Below are positions 1 to 11,800 of a stretch of 64,000 nucleotides of DNA, piece by piece. Source of the stretch: Lineus longissimus (lineage: Eukaryota; Nemertea; Pilidiophora; Heteronemertea; Lineidae); contig NC_088308.1 of the NCBI RefSeq assembly GCF_910592395.1, forward strand, positions 12,169,001 through 12,233,000, in the 5' to 3' direction. The notes beneath the pieces are model-generated. The model did not search any database. It was not told the origin of the DNA and saw only the letters and a list, made by a program, of their open reading frames with translations. A program made the translations under genes and the position numbers. The number at the start of each line of letters is the position of its first letter. The first letter of the stretch is position 1.

Positions 1-1689
1 CTGGCCTTTCATTTGCTTTTGAAAAGAGGCCCTACCGATAATATTAATTTCATCTTAAGGTAGCTTTCAGGAGTTAGAAGTGTGTTCATGCGCCTTACTA
101 CCCCTAACCGTAGTTCCTAAAAAATTGTGGATTCCCTGTTGCTCACGTTATCTATCACTGAACGAACACCTGCACGAGTTGGGACATGCCGTGAAGACTT
201 CCTGAAACCTCTCGCACCGTTCAATAGATTGGTGTATTTCATAAACGCATTTTCGTCATAATGGCTGCGTAGGCGTTCACTGCATTGGGAGTGCATCGGC
301 CAGGTGATCAGCTGTTTCACAGTCAAGTTTTTGGTGCATTTTCCGTGTTTTCGACAAAAATCAAAATAGTTCGAAAGTAAGCTGACTAAACTATATATTT
401 TTTTGCATTTTTCTCGAGCCTGAGCTATTGCCTTTTATGCGAAAAACGACTATAGAACATATTCTAATAAAGTTAGTATACTTACGGCTTTTATTCCACA
501 AAAAATTGTCCTTTTTGCATTGAAAAACGGCAAATACTGTTTTCGCGCTTCTTTTCCCTTTGAAATTTTTGATGGGTCCTCTCCTTTTTTCAAAAATCAT
601 TGTTGGCGCCCAAAGTTACGTCACATCGTAATGACGTAACATTACGTCACATGATCTCATGTCAGATGATGCCACAGTTTCAAAAATTGCAATGGAGGAA
701 ACATACCACTAAAATTTCTACTTTCAAAATGAAATCACATATCTGGTAAATAATTTCTTACTGAACTATTTCATATTGATGAAAAAAACAAATGACATAA
801 AATTATAATCATAATTTAGTTTTAAAGCTCCGATGATTGTTAAACAATCTGTGACTTACATGTATGAGTTTTTACTTGGCGCTAATAATCGTATAAAGGG
901 CTTACCCAATGATTTTAAAGTCTGTACTGAAGTATATGACGTAACTTCTCTTTCTTTTTGAGTTAGCGAAAAATGCGCTTGATTGAAAGCGAGTCTGTTA
1001 CAGTACGGTTACCATGGCAACATAATTTTGCCTACATTACTTTGATAGCTCATTACCCCCTGAAGTAAAATAGGCAAAAGTATATGTCTTTTATGATAAA
1101 AACATCTATCAAAAGCCAACTATATGCCACAGAAGTGGAATTTTTTTGTGACTTTTTGGTTTGACCTTGAGCTTTCACAATGACCTTGACCTTTAACGAG
1201 ACTCTCATTAGCATATTTGAATAGAGGGAGCCCAACAACATATATATCGACGTTTTGTTTTCATATTTAGCCCCAGGCGTTCGGGAGATAGACCAAAATA
1301 AATATCTTGGGAAAGACTCCAAAAACGTCACCATGGCAACAACAGGCGCCATTTGCAAAAATGTGACCATGGCAACGAAGTTCTACCCTCGTAAAATTGA
1401 ATACCCTGATACTCTACTTTAATAATTTGAAGAATTTTTTCGGGCCTCTCTTGGTCACACAAAACCCCCCTCAGCGCCAGGACTACAGTGCTTGCACCCC
1501 CATCTCCACCACATTCATGACCACATCTTGCGCAGTACAAATTATTCCTGCCAAAATGGAGAAATTTGTTGCCCAGCAGCCTGATTTGTCTAAGCACCGA
1601 TAGTGGCGCTTCTCGGTTCCGAAGTTGCATTATGATAATGAGCCAAACCAAATGTCGGACAATTAGCAGTTCTCGATAAATATAGCTGA
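1..1689. other. Gene-less AT-rich flank upstream of recognised ARL6IP1 exons
   Basis: No exon matching the N-terminal half of ARL6IP1 is recognisable here, although the missing 5' exons would have to lie here or beyond the window edge. The stretch holds a short region rich in TGACCTT half-sites near 1156-1190 and the three X-box-like palindromes listed separately. Open frames in this stretch are short and resemble nothing known. Confidence 0.5.
1008..1376. promoter_or_regulatory. Cluster of three RFX X-box-like palindromes
   Basis: Three 14-bp matches to the X-box form GTNRCC-AT-GGYAAC occur at 1008-1021 (GTTACCATGGCAAC), 1327-1340 (GTCACCATGGCAAC) and 1363-1376 (GTGACCATGGCAAC). RFX factors bind such imperfect palindromes in animals, often near ciliary genes. 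The cluster lies 1.4-1.75 kb before the first recognised ARL6IP1 exon. It could be promoter or intron sequence, or part of an old repeat. Function is inferred only from the motif. Confidence 0.4.
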
Positions 1690-1938
1690 TCTCGATGGCC
1701 TAGTGGTTAGGCATCTGCCTCGTGAACAAAAGGTCGAAGGTTCGAGGCCCATTGGTAACCTCCTTCCAATGCCGGTTGGTTAGCTGCCAGCTAGTTAAAT
1801 ATAAGGGTACAAACTGCCTTCTCGCCAGGCGCCTGGCATTAGAGATCTAGGAGTTTGGAAGTAAAGAGTGTCTCATAAGCCAAAGCTGGCTGGCCCATTC
1901 ATTAGGGATGACACTATAATAAACAAACTTTACTTTAC
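1690..1938 (+). mobile_element. tRNA-derived SINE (copy 1)
   Basis: The head has a pol III A box at 1696-1706 (TGGCCTAGTGG) and a B box at 1739-1749 (GGTTCGAGGCC), spaced as in a tRNA. A non-tRNA body of about 170 bp follows, then a short simple tail of TTTACTTTAC type. The body breaks the cloverleaf, so this is a SINE and not a tRNA gene. A PIF-like MITE is inserted exactly in its tail at 1939. It belongs to a different family from the SINE at 12.65 kb. Confidence 0.75.
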
Positions 1939-1941
1939 TTA

Positions 1942-2525
1942 GGCGAGACTTTTTTTATTAGTTGGTGCTCGGATTTTTGGAGGAATATATTTTTGAGGAG
2001 GACGAAAAACAAAAACAAACAAAAAATGTTTTTTTCCAAAGATTTCATGGTCTCGAAAAATTGATAGGATTTCTCAAAGTCGGAGGAAAGGATAAAAATA
2101 AAATTTTTTCCTAAAAAAAGTAGTGCATTTTCACACATTGAACAGTCAGCAGCCAGACTCATAACAATAGACTGGTTCTCGTCATAATATCTACTGTGGA
2201 TGCATTAGGGAAGGACAAGAACCAGTCTAGGTCTGGCAGAGCTGGTCTGGCATTCGCACTTTCGATTCGAATGATCAATCCGACGAAGCTAATTTTTATT
2301 CAATCATGTTGAATTTTGATTTTGAAAAAAATATTTTTGATCTTTTAAGTTACTGTCGGGCGTCGGAGCTCAAAATAAAATAATTTTTTTTTTTTTTTGT
2401 AAAATCGGTAATGTTCGAATCGGCGGATCCGAGACTGGCTAGATATAAAAATTTTATTTTTTTTCTTAATTCGGACATCGGGAGGTCGGCGGATCCGAGC
2501 ACCAACAAATAAAAAAAGTCTCGCC
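1942..2525. mobile_element. PIF/Harbinger-like MITE, intact copy (584 bp)
   Basis: Terminal inverted repeats begin GGCGAGACTTTTTTTATT and end with the reverse complement. They extend imperfectly for about 40 bp and include GTTGGTGCTCGGAT. Direct TTA flanks at 1939-1941 and 2526-2528 fit the 3-bp TWA target duplication of PIF/Harbinger. No transposase is encoded, so it is non-autonomous. A second copy at 3587-5583 shares the whole sequence but is interrupted by another transposon. Superfamily assignment rests on the TTA duplication and the GGC termini. Confidence 0.7.
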
Positions 2526-2760
2526 TTAATAGCAAAATCAAGTAAATTCATGACAATTCACGATTACGTTGTGAACTCTTGAATAGATATTCAAGAGAGG
2601 TCACCCCTTTTCTGGCTGCGAAAGGCCTACTATTGTGTTCAGCTGTTTAGACTCTACCCATACAAATAGGGTATTGCCGGGCTTGGGATCTTATTGATTA
2701 GTGGATCCAGTATGTTCTTCGAAAAGTTTCATCTTTGCAATAATCTGTTTTCACTTTCAG

Positions 2761-2878
2761 GACTGGAGTACAAGAAAGGGAATTTGAGAACATCTGTATT
2801 CGGATTCACAATGCAAAGGTGCACTTCCACAGTTTGCGACAAGGTCTTGGAAACCTCAAGAGAGATAAACCTAAGACA
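2761..2878 (+). CDS. ARL6IP1: ARL6IP1 internal exon (cytosolic segment)
   Basis: This 118-nt exon follows the acceptor TTTTCACTTTCAG and ends before the donor GTAAGT. It encodes one leading base plus 39 residues, including FENICIRIHNAK and NLKRDKPKT, which align with the conserved cytosolic stretch before the second membrane hairpin of ARL6IP1. The leading base completes a codon from an unseen upstream exon. Confidence 0.85.
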
Positions 2879-5800
2879 GTAAGTGTCAACCCTATTAATT
2901 TCAGTGTTTGTGTCACCATATTTTTGTTGGTTATCTACGTACACTAATTAGGTCTGCAAATTTCTCAAAAATTATGCCTGCCATTGTTTCTAGATCCTGC
3001 TCCAAACTAATCAGCAGCCTCTAACTTTAGTTGGTTTTTGGTTCCGTTGATTTTGGGGAGAATGATTCATCTGATGAAGCCAATTTTTTCTTGTGTCTGT
3101 TCGATTAACTCAGATTGAAGTGATTAGGGAAAGGTTGCTTTTGAAAACTGGTGCAATCCAATTCAAAATATGCCCACTTGTAGTCACTGAATTTAGTGTC
3201 TTCGTTATTTTGTTTCAGTATTTTGTTGCTGTTATGTCATCACTGGCAATACTTGCTTGGATTGGGAATATCATCAATAACCTCTTACTTACATATCTCA
3301 TCAGTAAGTACATTCAATTTTATAGTGTTCTCTGTTTTGTTTTAAAGGTGTAGCCTACAAGTTTCAGCCAGCGCTGCTACTGAAACACAGTACAGTTCTA
3401 GAGCCCTTGATCCCGATTCGGTTTATATGTTATCTTCCCTCAAGATCGTCCATTGTTCCCGACCGAAGCTTGATGTATTCACCAGTTTAATTCTAAACAA
3501 CGCAGTCTGTGTCATCCCAAGGTAGAGATTAATTACCACTACTGGCATAATACCCGTGGCGCGGGTTGTTTTAGGGTGTTGGCTTAGGCGAGACTTTTTT
3601 TATTAGTTGGTGCTCGGATTTTTGGAGGAATATATTTTTGAGGACGAAAAAAAAAAAAAAATTTTTCCAAAGATTTCATGGTCTCGAAAAAATGATAGGA
3701 TTTCTCAAAGTCGGAGGGAAGGATAAAAATAATTTTTTTTCCTAAAAAAAGTAGTGCATTTTCACACACATATTGAACAGTCAGCAGCCAGACTCTTAAC
3801 AATAGACTGGTTCTCGTCATAATATCTACTGTGGATGCATTAGGAAAGGACAAGAACCAGTCTAGGTCTGGCAGAGCTGGTCGGCATTCGCACTTTCGAT
3901 TCGAATGATCAATCCGACGAAGCTAATTTTAATTCAATCATGTCGAATTTTGATTTTGAAAAAAATATTTTTGATCTTTTATTTTAAGTTACTGTCGGGC
4001 GTCGGAGCTAAAAATAAATAAATTTTTTATTTTTTTTTGTAAAATCGGTAATGTTCGAATCAGCGGGTCCGAGACTCGCTAGATATAAAATTTTTATTCT
4101 TTAGCTCACCTCTTAGCAGAGGTGAGCGTATCCCATACCGTGGCGTCCGTCGTCCGTCGTCGTCGTCGTCGTCGTCGTCCGTCATCCGTTAGCAGGGCAC
4201 GTTTCGTAACTGTTAGAGCTATTGAGTTGAAACTTGGTACACATGTACCCTTATGTAATGACACCTTGGAGACCAAGTTTCGGTCCGATTCGTTTCATGG
4301 TTTGGCCACCAGGGGGCCAAACGTTAAAAGTGAAAATATGCAATATCTCCCTTAATAGTAGTCGGGAAATTTTGAAAAAAATATGGTAGGTACTTCTAGC
4401 AAAGGTGCATCATATATCCTCCGGGTTTTTGATTTGACCTCCTTTTCAAGGTCACAGAGGTCAAATGGTGTAAATTGGCCGTTAGGATGTAACGATGGCA
4501 CGTTTCTAAACTGCAATGACTATTGATCCCAAATTTGATACACATTTACCCCTTAGTCAGGTGATCTCAGGGACCGAAGTTTGGTCCAATATGATTCACC
4601 ACTTGACCACCAGGGGGCAAAATCCAAAAACCTTAAAAATGTGATTATTCCTTAACTTCTTGCCCGATTGCCACCAATTTGATATCATGGGTACATCTAA
4701 CCACCATACAGTATATGTCACACAGGTTTTCAATTTGACCTTCTTGTCAAGGTCACAGAGGTCAAATGACGTAAATTTGCCGTCAGGCCGTAACTATGGC
4801 ACGTTTCTTAACTGCAATGACTATTGATCACAAATTAAGTACACATGTACCCCTTGGTCAGGTGATCTCAGGGACCGAAGTTTGGTCCAATATGATTCAC
4901 CACTTGACCACCAGGGGGCAAAATCCAAAAACCTTAAAAATGTGATTATTCCTTAACTTCTTGCCCGATTGCCACCAATTTGATATCATGGGTACATCTA
5001 ACCACCATACAGTATATGTCACACAGGTTTTCAATTTGACCTTCTTGTCAAGGTCACAGAGGTCAAATGACGTAAATTTGCCGTCAGGCCGTAACTATGG
5101 CACGTTTCTTAACTGCAATGACTATTGATCACAAATTAAGTACACATGTACCCCTTGGTCAGGTGATCTCAGGTACCGAAGTTTGGTGCGATCTGATTTG
5201 CCGTTTGGCCTCCAGGGAGGAGGCCAAATACTAAATTCTTCAAAATGCCATTATTCCTAATAATGACTTGCCCGATTGGCACCAATTTTATATCATAGGT
5301 ACATCTAATTCTAACAACCATTCGATGTGTCACCCGGGTCTTCTTTGATTTGACCTACTTTTCAAGGTCACAGAGGTCGAATATACTGTAAATTGGCCAT
5401 TTTGGGGAAATTGTAATTGCTTGGACCTACATCAAACCTAACACTACATGACACAATACCATGCTCTTTATCCATCTTTCCTCCACATGAGGTGAGCACA
5501 ATGGCCCTGGCCATTTCATTTTCTTATTTCGGTCATTGGGAGGTCGGCAGATCCGAGCACCAACAAATAAAAAAAGTCTCGCCTTACTGTGGGGTTGGGG
5601 CAATTTGGGTGAAATGAAATGATATGTCTGATGTTTGATGATTGGGACAATCTGGGTGATATGGGTTGATTGGTCTGAGGGGTTGTGACCGGAAAAATCA
5701 AACTCCACTCCATTTTGACAAACTATTTCGCAAATGGTGAAGAGGCAATGGCGTGAAGTTACAAACTTAGTACAACAAATGCCGCGAGCATAGTGGGTGG

Positions 5801-8800
5801 CAGCACCAGACGGAGGAAGTAGTTCGCCTAGGGTTTTTTCGACACCCTCCGCACGGACTCCACTCATTCCGGAACACTCACTTACTTGTTAATCTGCAGT
5901 GGTTAGCCTGTTTTTATTGCAGTAAAAAAATGTTAATCGGGATTTTATATTATATTTTATATTTGCCCCGGGTATTCATATAGGGAGCTGTGCGCTACTT
6001 TGCGCCCAGTGCTTGGGTCGGGTGAGGCGGTTTTGTTATTATGTGACGTGTATCACGTGATGAATTCCCATACGGTACTTCGAAAAATTAAGAGCGATTA
6101 ACAACGTAAGGTGAAAGAGTACGACAAAAATAAAGGGGGAAATTGTGGAGATGGATGAATGCTTTAAACATGTAGTGGCCCCAATACTTTCCCGGCTTAT
6201 TTTTGTATAATCCCACACTTTGATTTAATAGATGGCCCCATATGCAAATCAGACCTGCTGAAATGGCCCCTTATGTTAATGATTATGCCCATATATAGAA
6301 AGAACAAAAAATGCTATTTCTCCGAGATTGCTGCAAAGTTTACCCATTTAACCTGGCAGGACCATCTCCATATCAACCACGACTTTCAGGAAAAGTTCCG
6401 AGGTCATCCGATCTGAACTGACGGAGGAGATGTGTGACAAACTATTTCAGCTCTACGTCCATTTTAGTAGTGATATGTTCTATGCTTAATATACATATCA
6501 TTGTTTAGGGTAGCTAGGACTACTCTGACTGGAAGCATGGTTGATTTTTGAAAATAGTGCTTTGATGAACAAAAATTTTACAAAGATTGTAAAAGTTATT
6601 TTGTTCTTAGGACACTTTATATTTTGGCTAATTTTGATGGAACTTTGACAAACTGATTATTAGGTCTGTAACTACATGAATATATGAGCAGTTTTTGCAG
6701 TGAAATGTCTCATCTTACAAAAAAGAGGATTTGTAAGCACTCTCTTTGCATTAATTGCGCAGGGTATCTATCAGGCCCTCATAAATATTGCCCCTCTTGT
6801 TTTTCTCTTGAATTCTCATTTTGACATCTGGCCATACAGCCAATTAAATTGGCTTCATTTAGATAGACCAATATTTTGGTCTGGAGTGTGCCCACAAGGG
6901 ACAGAGCCAAATATATTGTCCTTAATGGGGCTTCACTACGACAGACCAATATTTTGTTCCGGCATGTGCCTACAAGGGACTGAAATACCGACAACCTCAT
7001 GACAATGACATCGTGAAGCAGTGCCTTATACTCGTTTTTTCACGGTTCAGATCTTTGTCTAAGTCAATATGAGACCATATAGAATCAGTTACTAGTTGGT
7101 GGATGCAAATGCTCGCAAAGGGAGGTACATGTAACGCTAAAAATTCTATGCTTGCACATGTTTCAAAATGTGTACCTGTCTAGGCTTAGCAAATCTTCAC
7201 TGTACAAGTACACCAGTGTGGAGGCCTACTGGTCATGCTGGTGCTGCGCTACAGTGCTTGTTCATGTTGTTGTACAGAGCAGAGCTCTTCATCATTAGCC
7301 ATATACTCTTGACAGGTAAACCAAGAAATTATTCATTCATAATGGTATTATACCAACTAGCATATACCCATGGAGCGGGCAAAGTTGAAATGTAATATAC
7401 ATTAGTTAAATGGGCACGATGATTGAACTACATTAAATTTCTAACGTTACTGAAGTTTTATTAAAGGTTAAACACGAAATGAACTGCATTTAGGGACTTA
7501 TTGCTGCTATCTACATGCAACCCCCAATAGATTGATTGGAGTACGCTATTTTGCACAATGCATTGAGACCAGTGACAGCAGGTCCTGTTCCAAATAAGGG
7601 CCTCACATATTAGGCATATCACCTACCCACTCCCGTACCCAATGCCACTGTCGGACCAAAGCCAGGCGCATGGAGAGATGCAGAACGCAATTCAAACTGA
7701 CAACATCAATCAGTAAAGAATAAATCAAAGAGCAGGCGCTGGCCACTGTACATATTTTGTCCATCCTGGCATAACTGTTTATTGATACCCTGACTGCATG
7801 TTCCGGTAGGCCACCCTGCAGAATTTGCCTTATCACTCCAGTCAGTGTTTCTCGAATAGAACTAAAATAGAATAGGCTAATCATTAATCTCCCTGCTAAT
7901 ACCCTGCACCATGGACCAGGTTGTATAGCACTACATACGTGCTGGAAGCTAATACTGATGTGGCAGGGAGAATATGCGTGAAGTTTGTGTATGCTTTTGA
8001 GAATGAGCGGAGCTCTCCAGTCGACGTGCTCTCTGAAAAGTTGTTATTTATTCCAAAACCACCAAGATATTCGACGTATGACACCCTCAGTGACACTCTT
8101 ACTTATGATCCACACCTACGAAGCCAAAAGTTGCAAGAATTCGACGCATTTCGGAGGCCCAATTTTGAAACAAAAATCGCCTCCTATTTAACAGGCACAA
8201 CGCGCATTATAGTATAGATAACCAGTAGCCCACTAAAGCCAATGCTGGATAATGTTTCATGTGCCTAAAGCCACCTTCCTGGGCACAGGTGAACACAATG
8301 GTCCCTGGTTGTTTATGTGTGTTCCTTGTATGGTGAACTGGTGAATGGTGCAACCTCATCTACATCCTAAATTTTGTCTTTAACAAGCATGATAGTGATG
8401 GCACGGGCCATTAAAAATGTTCCCTTAGTGGCTGTTGAATATGGATAATTCTGAAGGATGTAACGTTTGAAATATAAGGTGTTGTGATATTGGTGAATGA
8501 TATCACAAGTGAGTAGGATGTGCTGAATTAATGGAGGTCCCATTATCAAGACAAGTTTTAACTTATTCACAAGTTCATGCTGTTTGACTATTGGTTCCAC
8601 ATCATACCACCTACAGATGAAAAGCCTTACAATAATGCTAAAAAAGGAGATCTGGTCCTGAAGTGAATGATGACCAATTTTTATGTTCAACCTCTTCGAC
8701 CATGAAAAACCCAGACTGATATTATTTGATGTAGGCTTACCAAATTTGTACAATACAATAAATATTGCATGGTTCTGTTTTAAATTCCATTTACATGTAG

Positions 8801-11800
8801 AACTAGCAGCATTCATGAGATATATCCAGAAGTAGTTTTTCATGAAGTGCCAATCATGGAAAATAACTTGCCAAGAGTGGTTTTGTGCACGAGGTGCAAG
8901 TCAAGAAGGCCTAGGCCTCAATCTCAGGATAAACAAATTGTGAAGTCTTCTTCTCGTAAGCCTACCCACACATCGTGCTCTGAAGTTATGGTGTTCGGTT
9001 CTAAGGTCAGCCACTGCCATTTGTCAAATGAACTATATGGAAGGTGACTAATTATCCTGCAATGAAACCAGTTTCTTTATTTTGTGTTGTCTGATTACTT
9101 GACTTCACCATTCTCCTCTGATAGTTGTCAACAGCTGCTTGAGCTGTACAATGTTCTATTCTCTGCTCTTCTCAGACCTTTGTTTGTTCATACCAGATAA
9201 GCCATAACACAAATATGCAACCTGTAGACCTGGCAGGGCTTCTTGTCAGACATCAACTTATCTTTCACCCACCATGCAATACATGCTCAAGTGAGGCCAG
9301 ATTCCAAAGTGTGTAAGTTTCTTTACCATGCTTACATTGGTGCCCTAGGCCAATGTTTTCAGATGCAGTTGATATGAATATCCAATAAGTATGTCAATAT
9401 ACTTGGTGTACAGCCTTGGAATAAATGATGCGATTGAGAGTAATTACAAAACTTACTGATATTTGGTGTTAAAAATTCCTATCTCGGTGCATGCTGGTTG
9501 ACTTCTGCCATTATTAGGCAACACTAATTTTACCTCTGTGTATCCATCGAATGGGTTGAAAATGAAATACAGTGGAACCCCGGTAACACGACCACTCATG
9601 GGACCGTTGTCAGAGTGGTCGTGTTACCGGGGTGGTCGTGTTAGCGAGGTTGGGAATCCCCAGACGAAATACATGATTATTTTTCCCGCCAAAATTGCCG
9701 ACTGCATGGCGTGTGTACGCTGTACTACCATAGCAACGCTGCCTGATTGAGATGATGCACGCTCCAAAGTTTTGTTATCATGCCTCGCAAGAACAATTCG
9801 TCGATAAAATTACATGTTACATTCTCAGAATGAGTTAGAAAAGGTAATTTTGTAACTCATTTTATCCACAAAGTTTCATTATCTGCCCGACGTGACGCAT
9901 TTGCGGGCAATTTGCTGAATCATCCTCCATGTACCCGACTGTTTGTGACGATTGAAGTAAACTTGTCGTATGATTCCACCTGAGAAGATGAGTTGAGTAA
10001 TGCTACAGTTTTAATCAAGTCTATTTTCAGTCAAAATATTTAAAGAAATATAAAATGATACTGTAGTAAATCAACCAAGTTCTCCATATCATAAAACATT
10101 CAAACGTCTCGCAAGCTTGTTATTGTCATAAGTGTGGTCTTCAAACTACCCGCCGTTTATTATAAGTTCATATGCAAATCACGCAAATCACATGATTTTG
10201 CTACTGCTGAGTGCGCATGTCTGGTACTGAACTGGCTCAGTAATGAAAACAAACCATGAAAACGTTCGAAAAGGAAAGTTTATTTATTCATTTACACTTA
10301 TACAATTGATCATACCTGCAAAATCACATTGTATTTTTTTTGTTTTCATATGTATTCCCATGGCCACTGTCCCCGTCTCAACAAAGCTTGGCAGCGAGGT
10401 GCTAATTACTATGCCGCGGTCGCGACCGATTACGGCAATTAGGCCTGGTGGTCGGGTTAGCGGGGTTGATTTTCAGTTTGGGACCGGCCAAGCCAGTGGT
10501 CGCGGTCGGGGTACCGGGGTGGTCGTCTTAGCGGGGGTCTCTTAATGGTAATTAGAGAGGAAACCATTCGGGACCGGAGAATCGTGGTCGCGTTGGCGGG
10601 GTGGTCGCGTTACTGAGGTGGTCGCCAACCGGGGTTCCACTGTATACAGAAAAAAATTACTTTGACCATGCATCATGTCTTGGTAGGGTTTACAATATCT
10701 TGTGAATTTTTTATAGCTTTCGGGGGGGGGGGGAGGGCGGTTGTGACCTGGTTCCCACCTTTGACCATTTTGCTCTGGCAGCCATTTTTTCTGTCAGCGC
10801 CGCCATGTGCTGGCCGTCGATACCAATAATAAATAGTAGAGTTAAGTTTTAACTAACGGTCGAAAGTGTCACCATCTATACTATTAGGATGAAACTAATT
10901 ATCCCCGAGTGTGTTTGGCGTATTTAGAGAGGTTGTGACCAAGCACTGATGAATAAATATCTTAGAAGGGCATGGCATGACGTGCATAGGACGTCACTGG
11001 CACAACGCATCACCTGCACAACATGGGACCATATGTACATGATATGCTATGCACGCCACCCGCAGGAAAGGGTTAATGACTGATTGATTGGTGAGGTTAA
11101 GATGTACTTGACAACGCTGTGTCAACACGCCCATAAAGGCCCCAGGGTAGTTATGGGTAGGGCGTCAAAGGGTGAGGCAACACGCAATTGACACAGAGGT
11201 CTTAAAGTAGTCAGTCTTCGTCTAACCATGTACTGGGTTGACTGGAGACAAGGAAATTATTCCCCCAGTTATCATGGGCACTCGGTCAGTTGATGGAGCC
11301 TACAGAAACTGTGTGCACACTCAACTCAACTGACATTTCAGGTTTGATCACTTCAAGGCTGCAACTAAGGCACGTTTCTTCTGATCCAAAATGACAAGAA
11401 ATTTTTAAAAATTTAAAATACTCATTCGTACCCAGTGGTCAGGTGATCTCAGGGGCTGGAATTCATACTGGTCTGATTCACCACTTGACTACAAGGGACC
11501 AAGTCTGATGCACCTATTGCTTTGCTTGGTCAATTGCCACCAATTCTATAACATGGCTACATCTAAACCACCATTCAGTGTCACCTGGGTTTTCAATTCC
11601 ATTTACTTTTCAAGGCTTATGCAGGGGCCAAATGGGTTGATATTTGAGTACAAACTATGGCAGATTTCCTGAACCCGAATGTCTGTTGTCTAAAAAATCA
11701 ATTCAGTAATAAGTACAATGGCCATTTCATCTTAAAGAGCCGACTTGGACGTAAGATACAGTACAACCTCCCCCTGCAGACACCTCTGCCAGGCGGACAC

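Larger units (their letters stand above)
3587..5583. mobile_element. PIF/Harbinger-like MITE, copy split by a Helentron-like element
   Basis: It has the same termini as the 1942-2525 copy, with TTA duplications at 3584-3586 and 5584-5586. The total is 1997 bp, of which about 1416 bp is the foreign element at 4103-5518. Subtracting that leaves about 581 bp, close to the 584 bp of the intact copy. The insertion sits in the T-rich stretch corresponding to about 2450-2465 of copy 1. The order of events is therefore clear: the MITE inserted first, the Helentron-like element second. Confidence 0.75.

Noticed and set aside
1690-1765. Possible tRNA gene
   Set aside because: A and B boxes are present, but the arms do not fold into a complete cloverleaf and a SINE body follows. 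The same applies at 12654-12730.
4122-4355. Arginine-rich frames beside the GACGACG tracts (also near 36.7, 45.9 and 47.2 kb)
   Set aside because: They come from the microsatellite in Helentron-like elements. The same frame recurs only because the element recurs.
5427-5867. 146-codon minus-strand open frame
   Set aside because: It runs across the junction of the Helentron-like element, the PIF end and unique flank, so it cannot be one gene.
8367-8843. 158-codon minus-strand open frame
   Set aside because: It is AT-rich with no recognisable domain, no splice context and no similarity I know. It lies in a transposon-filled intron and is probably chance or eroded repeat.
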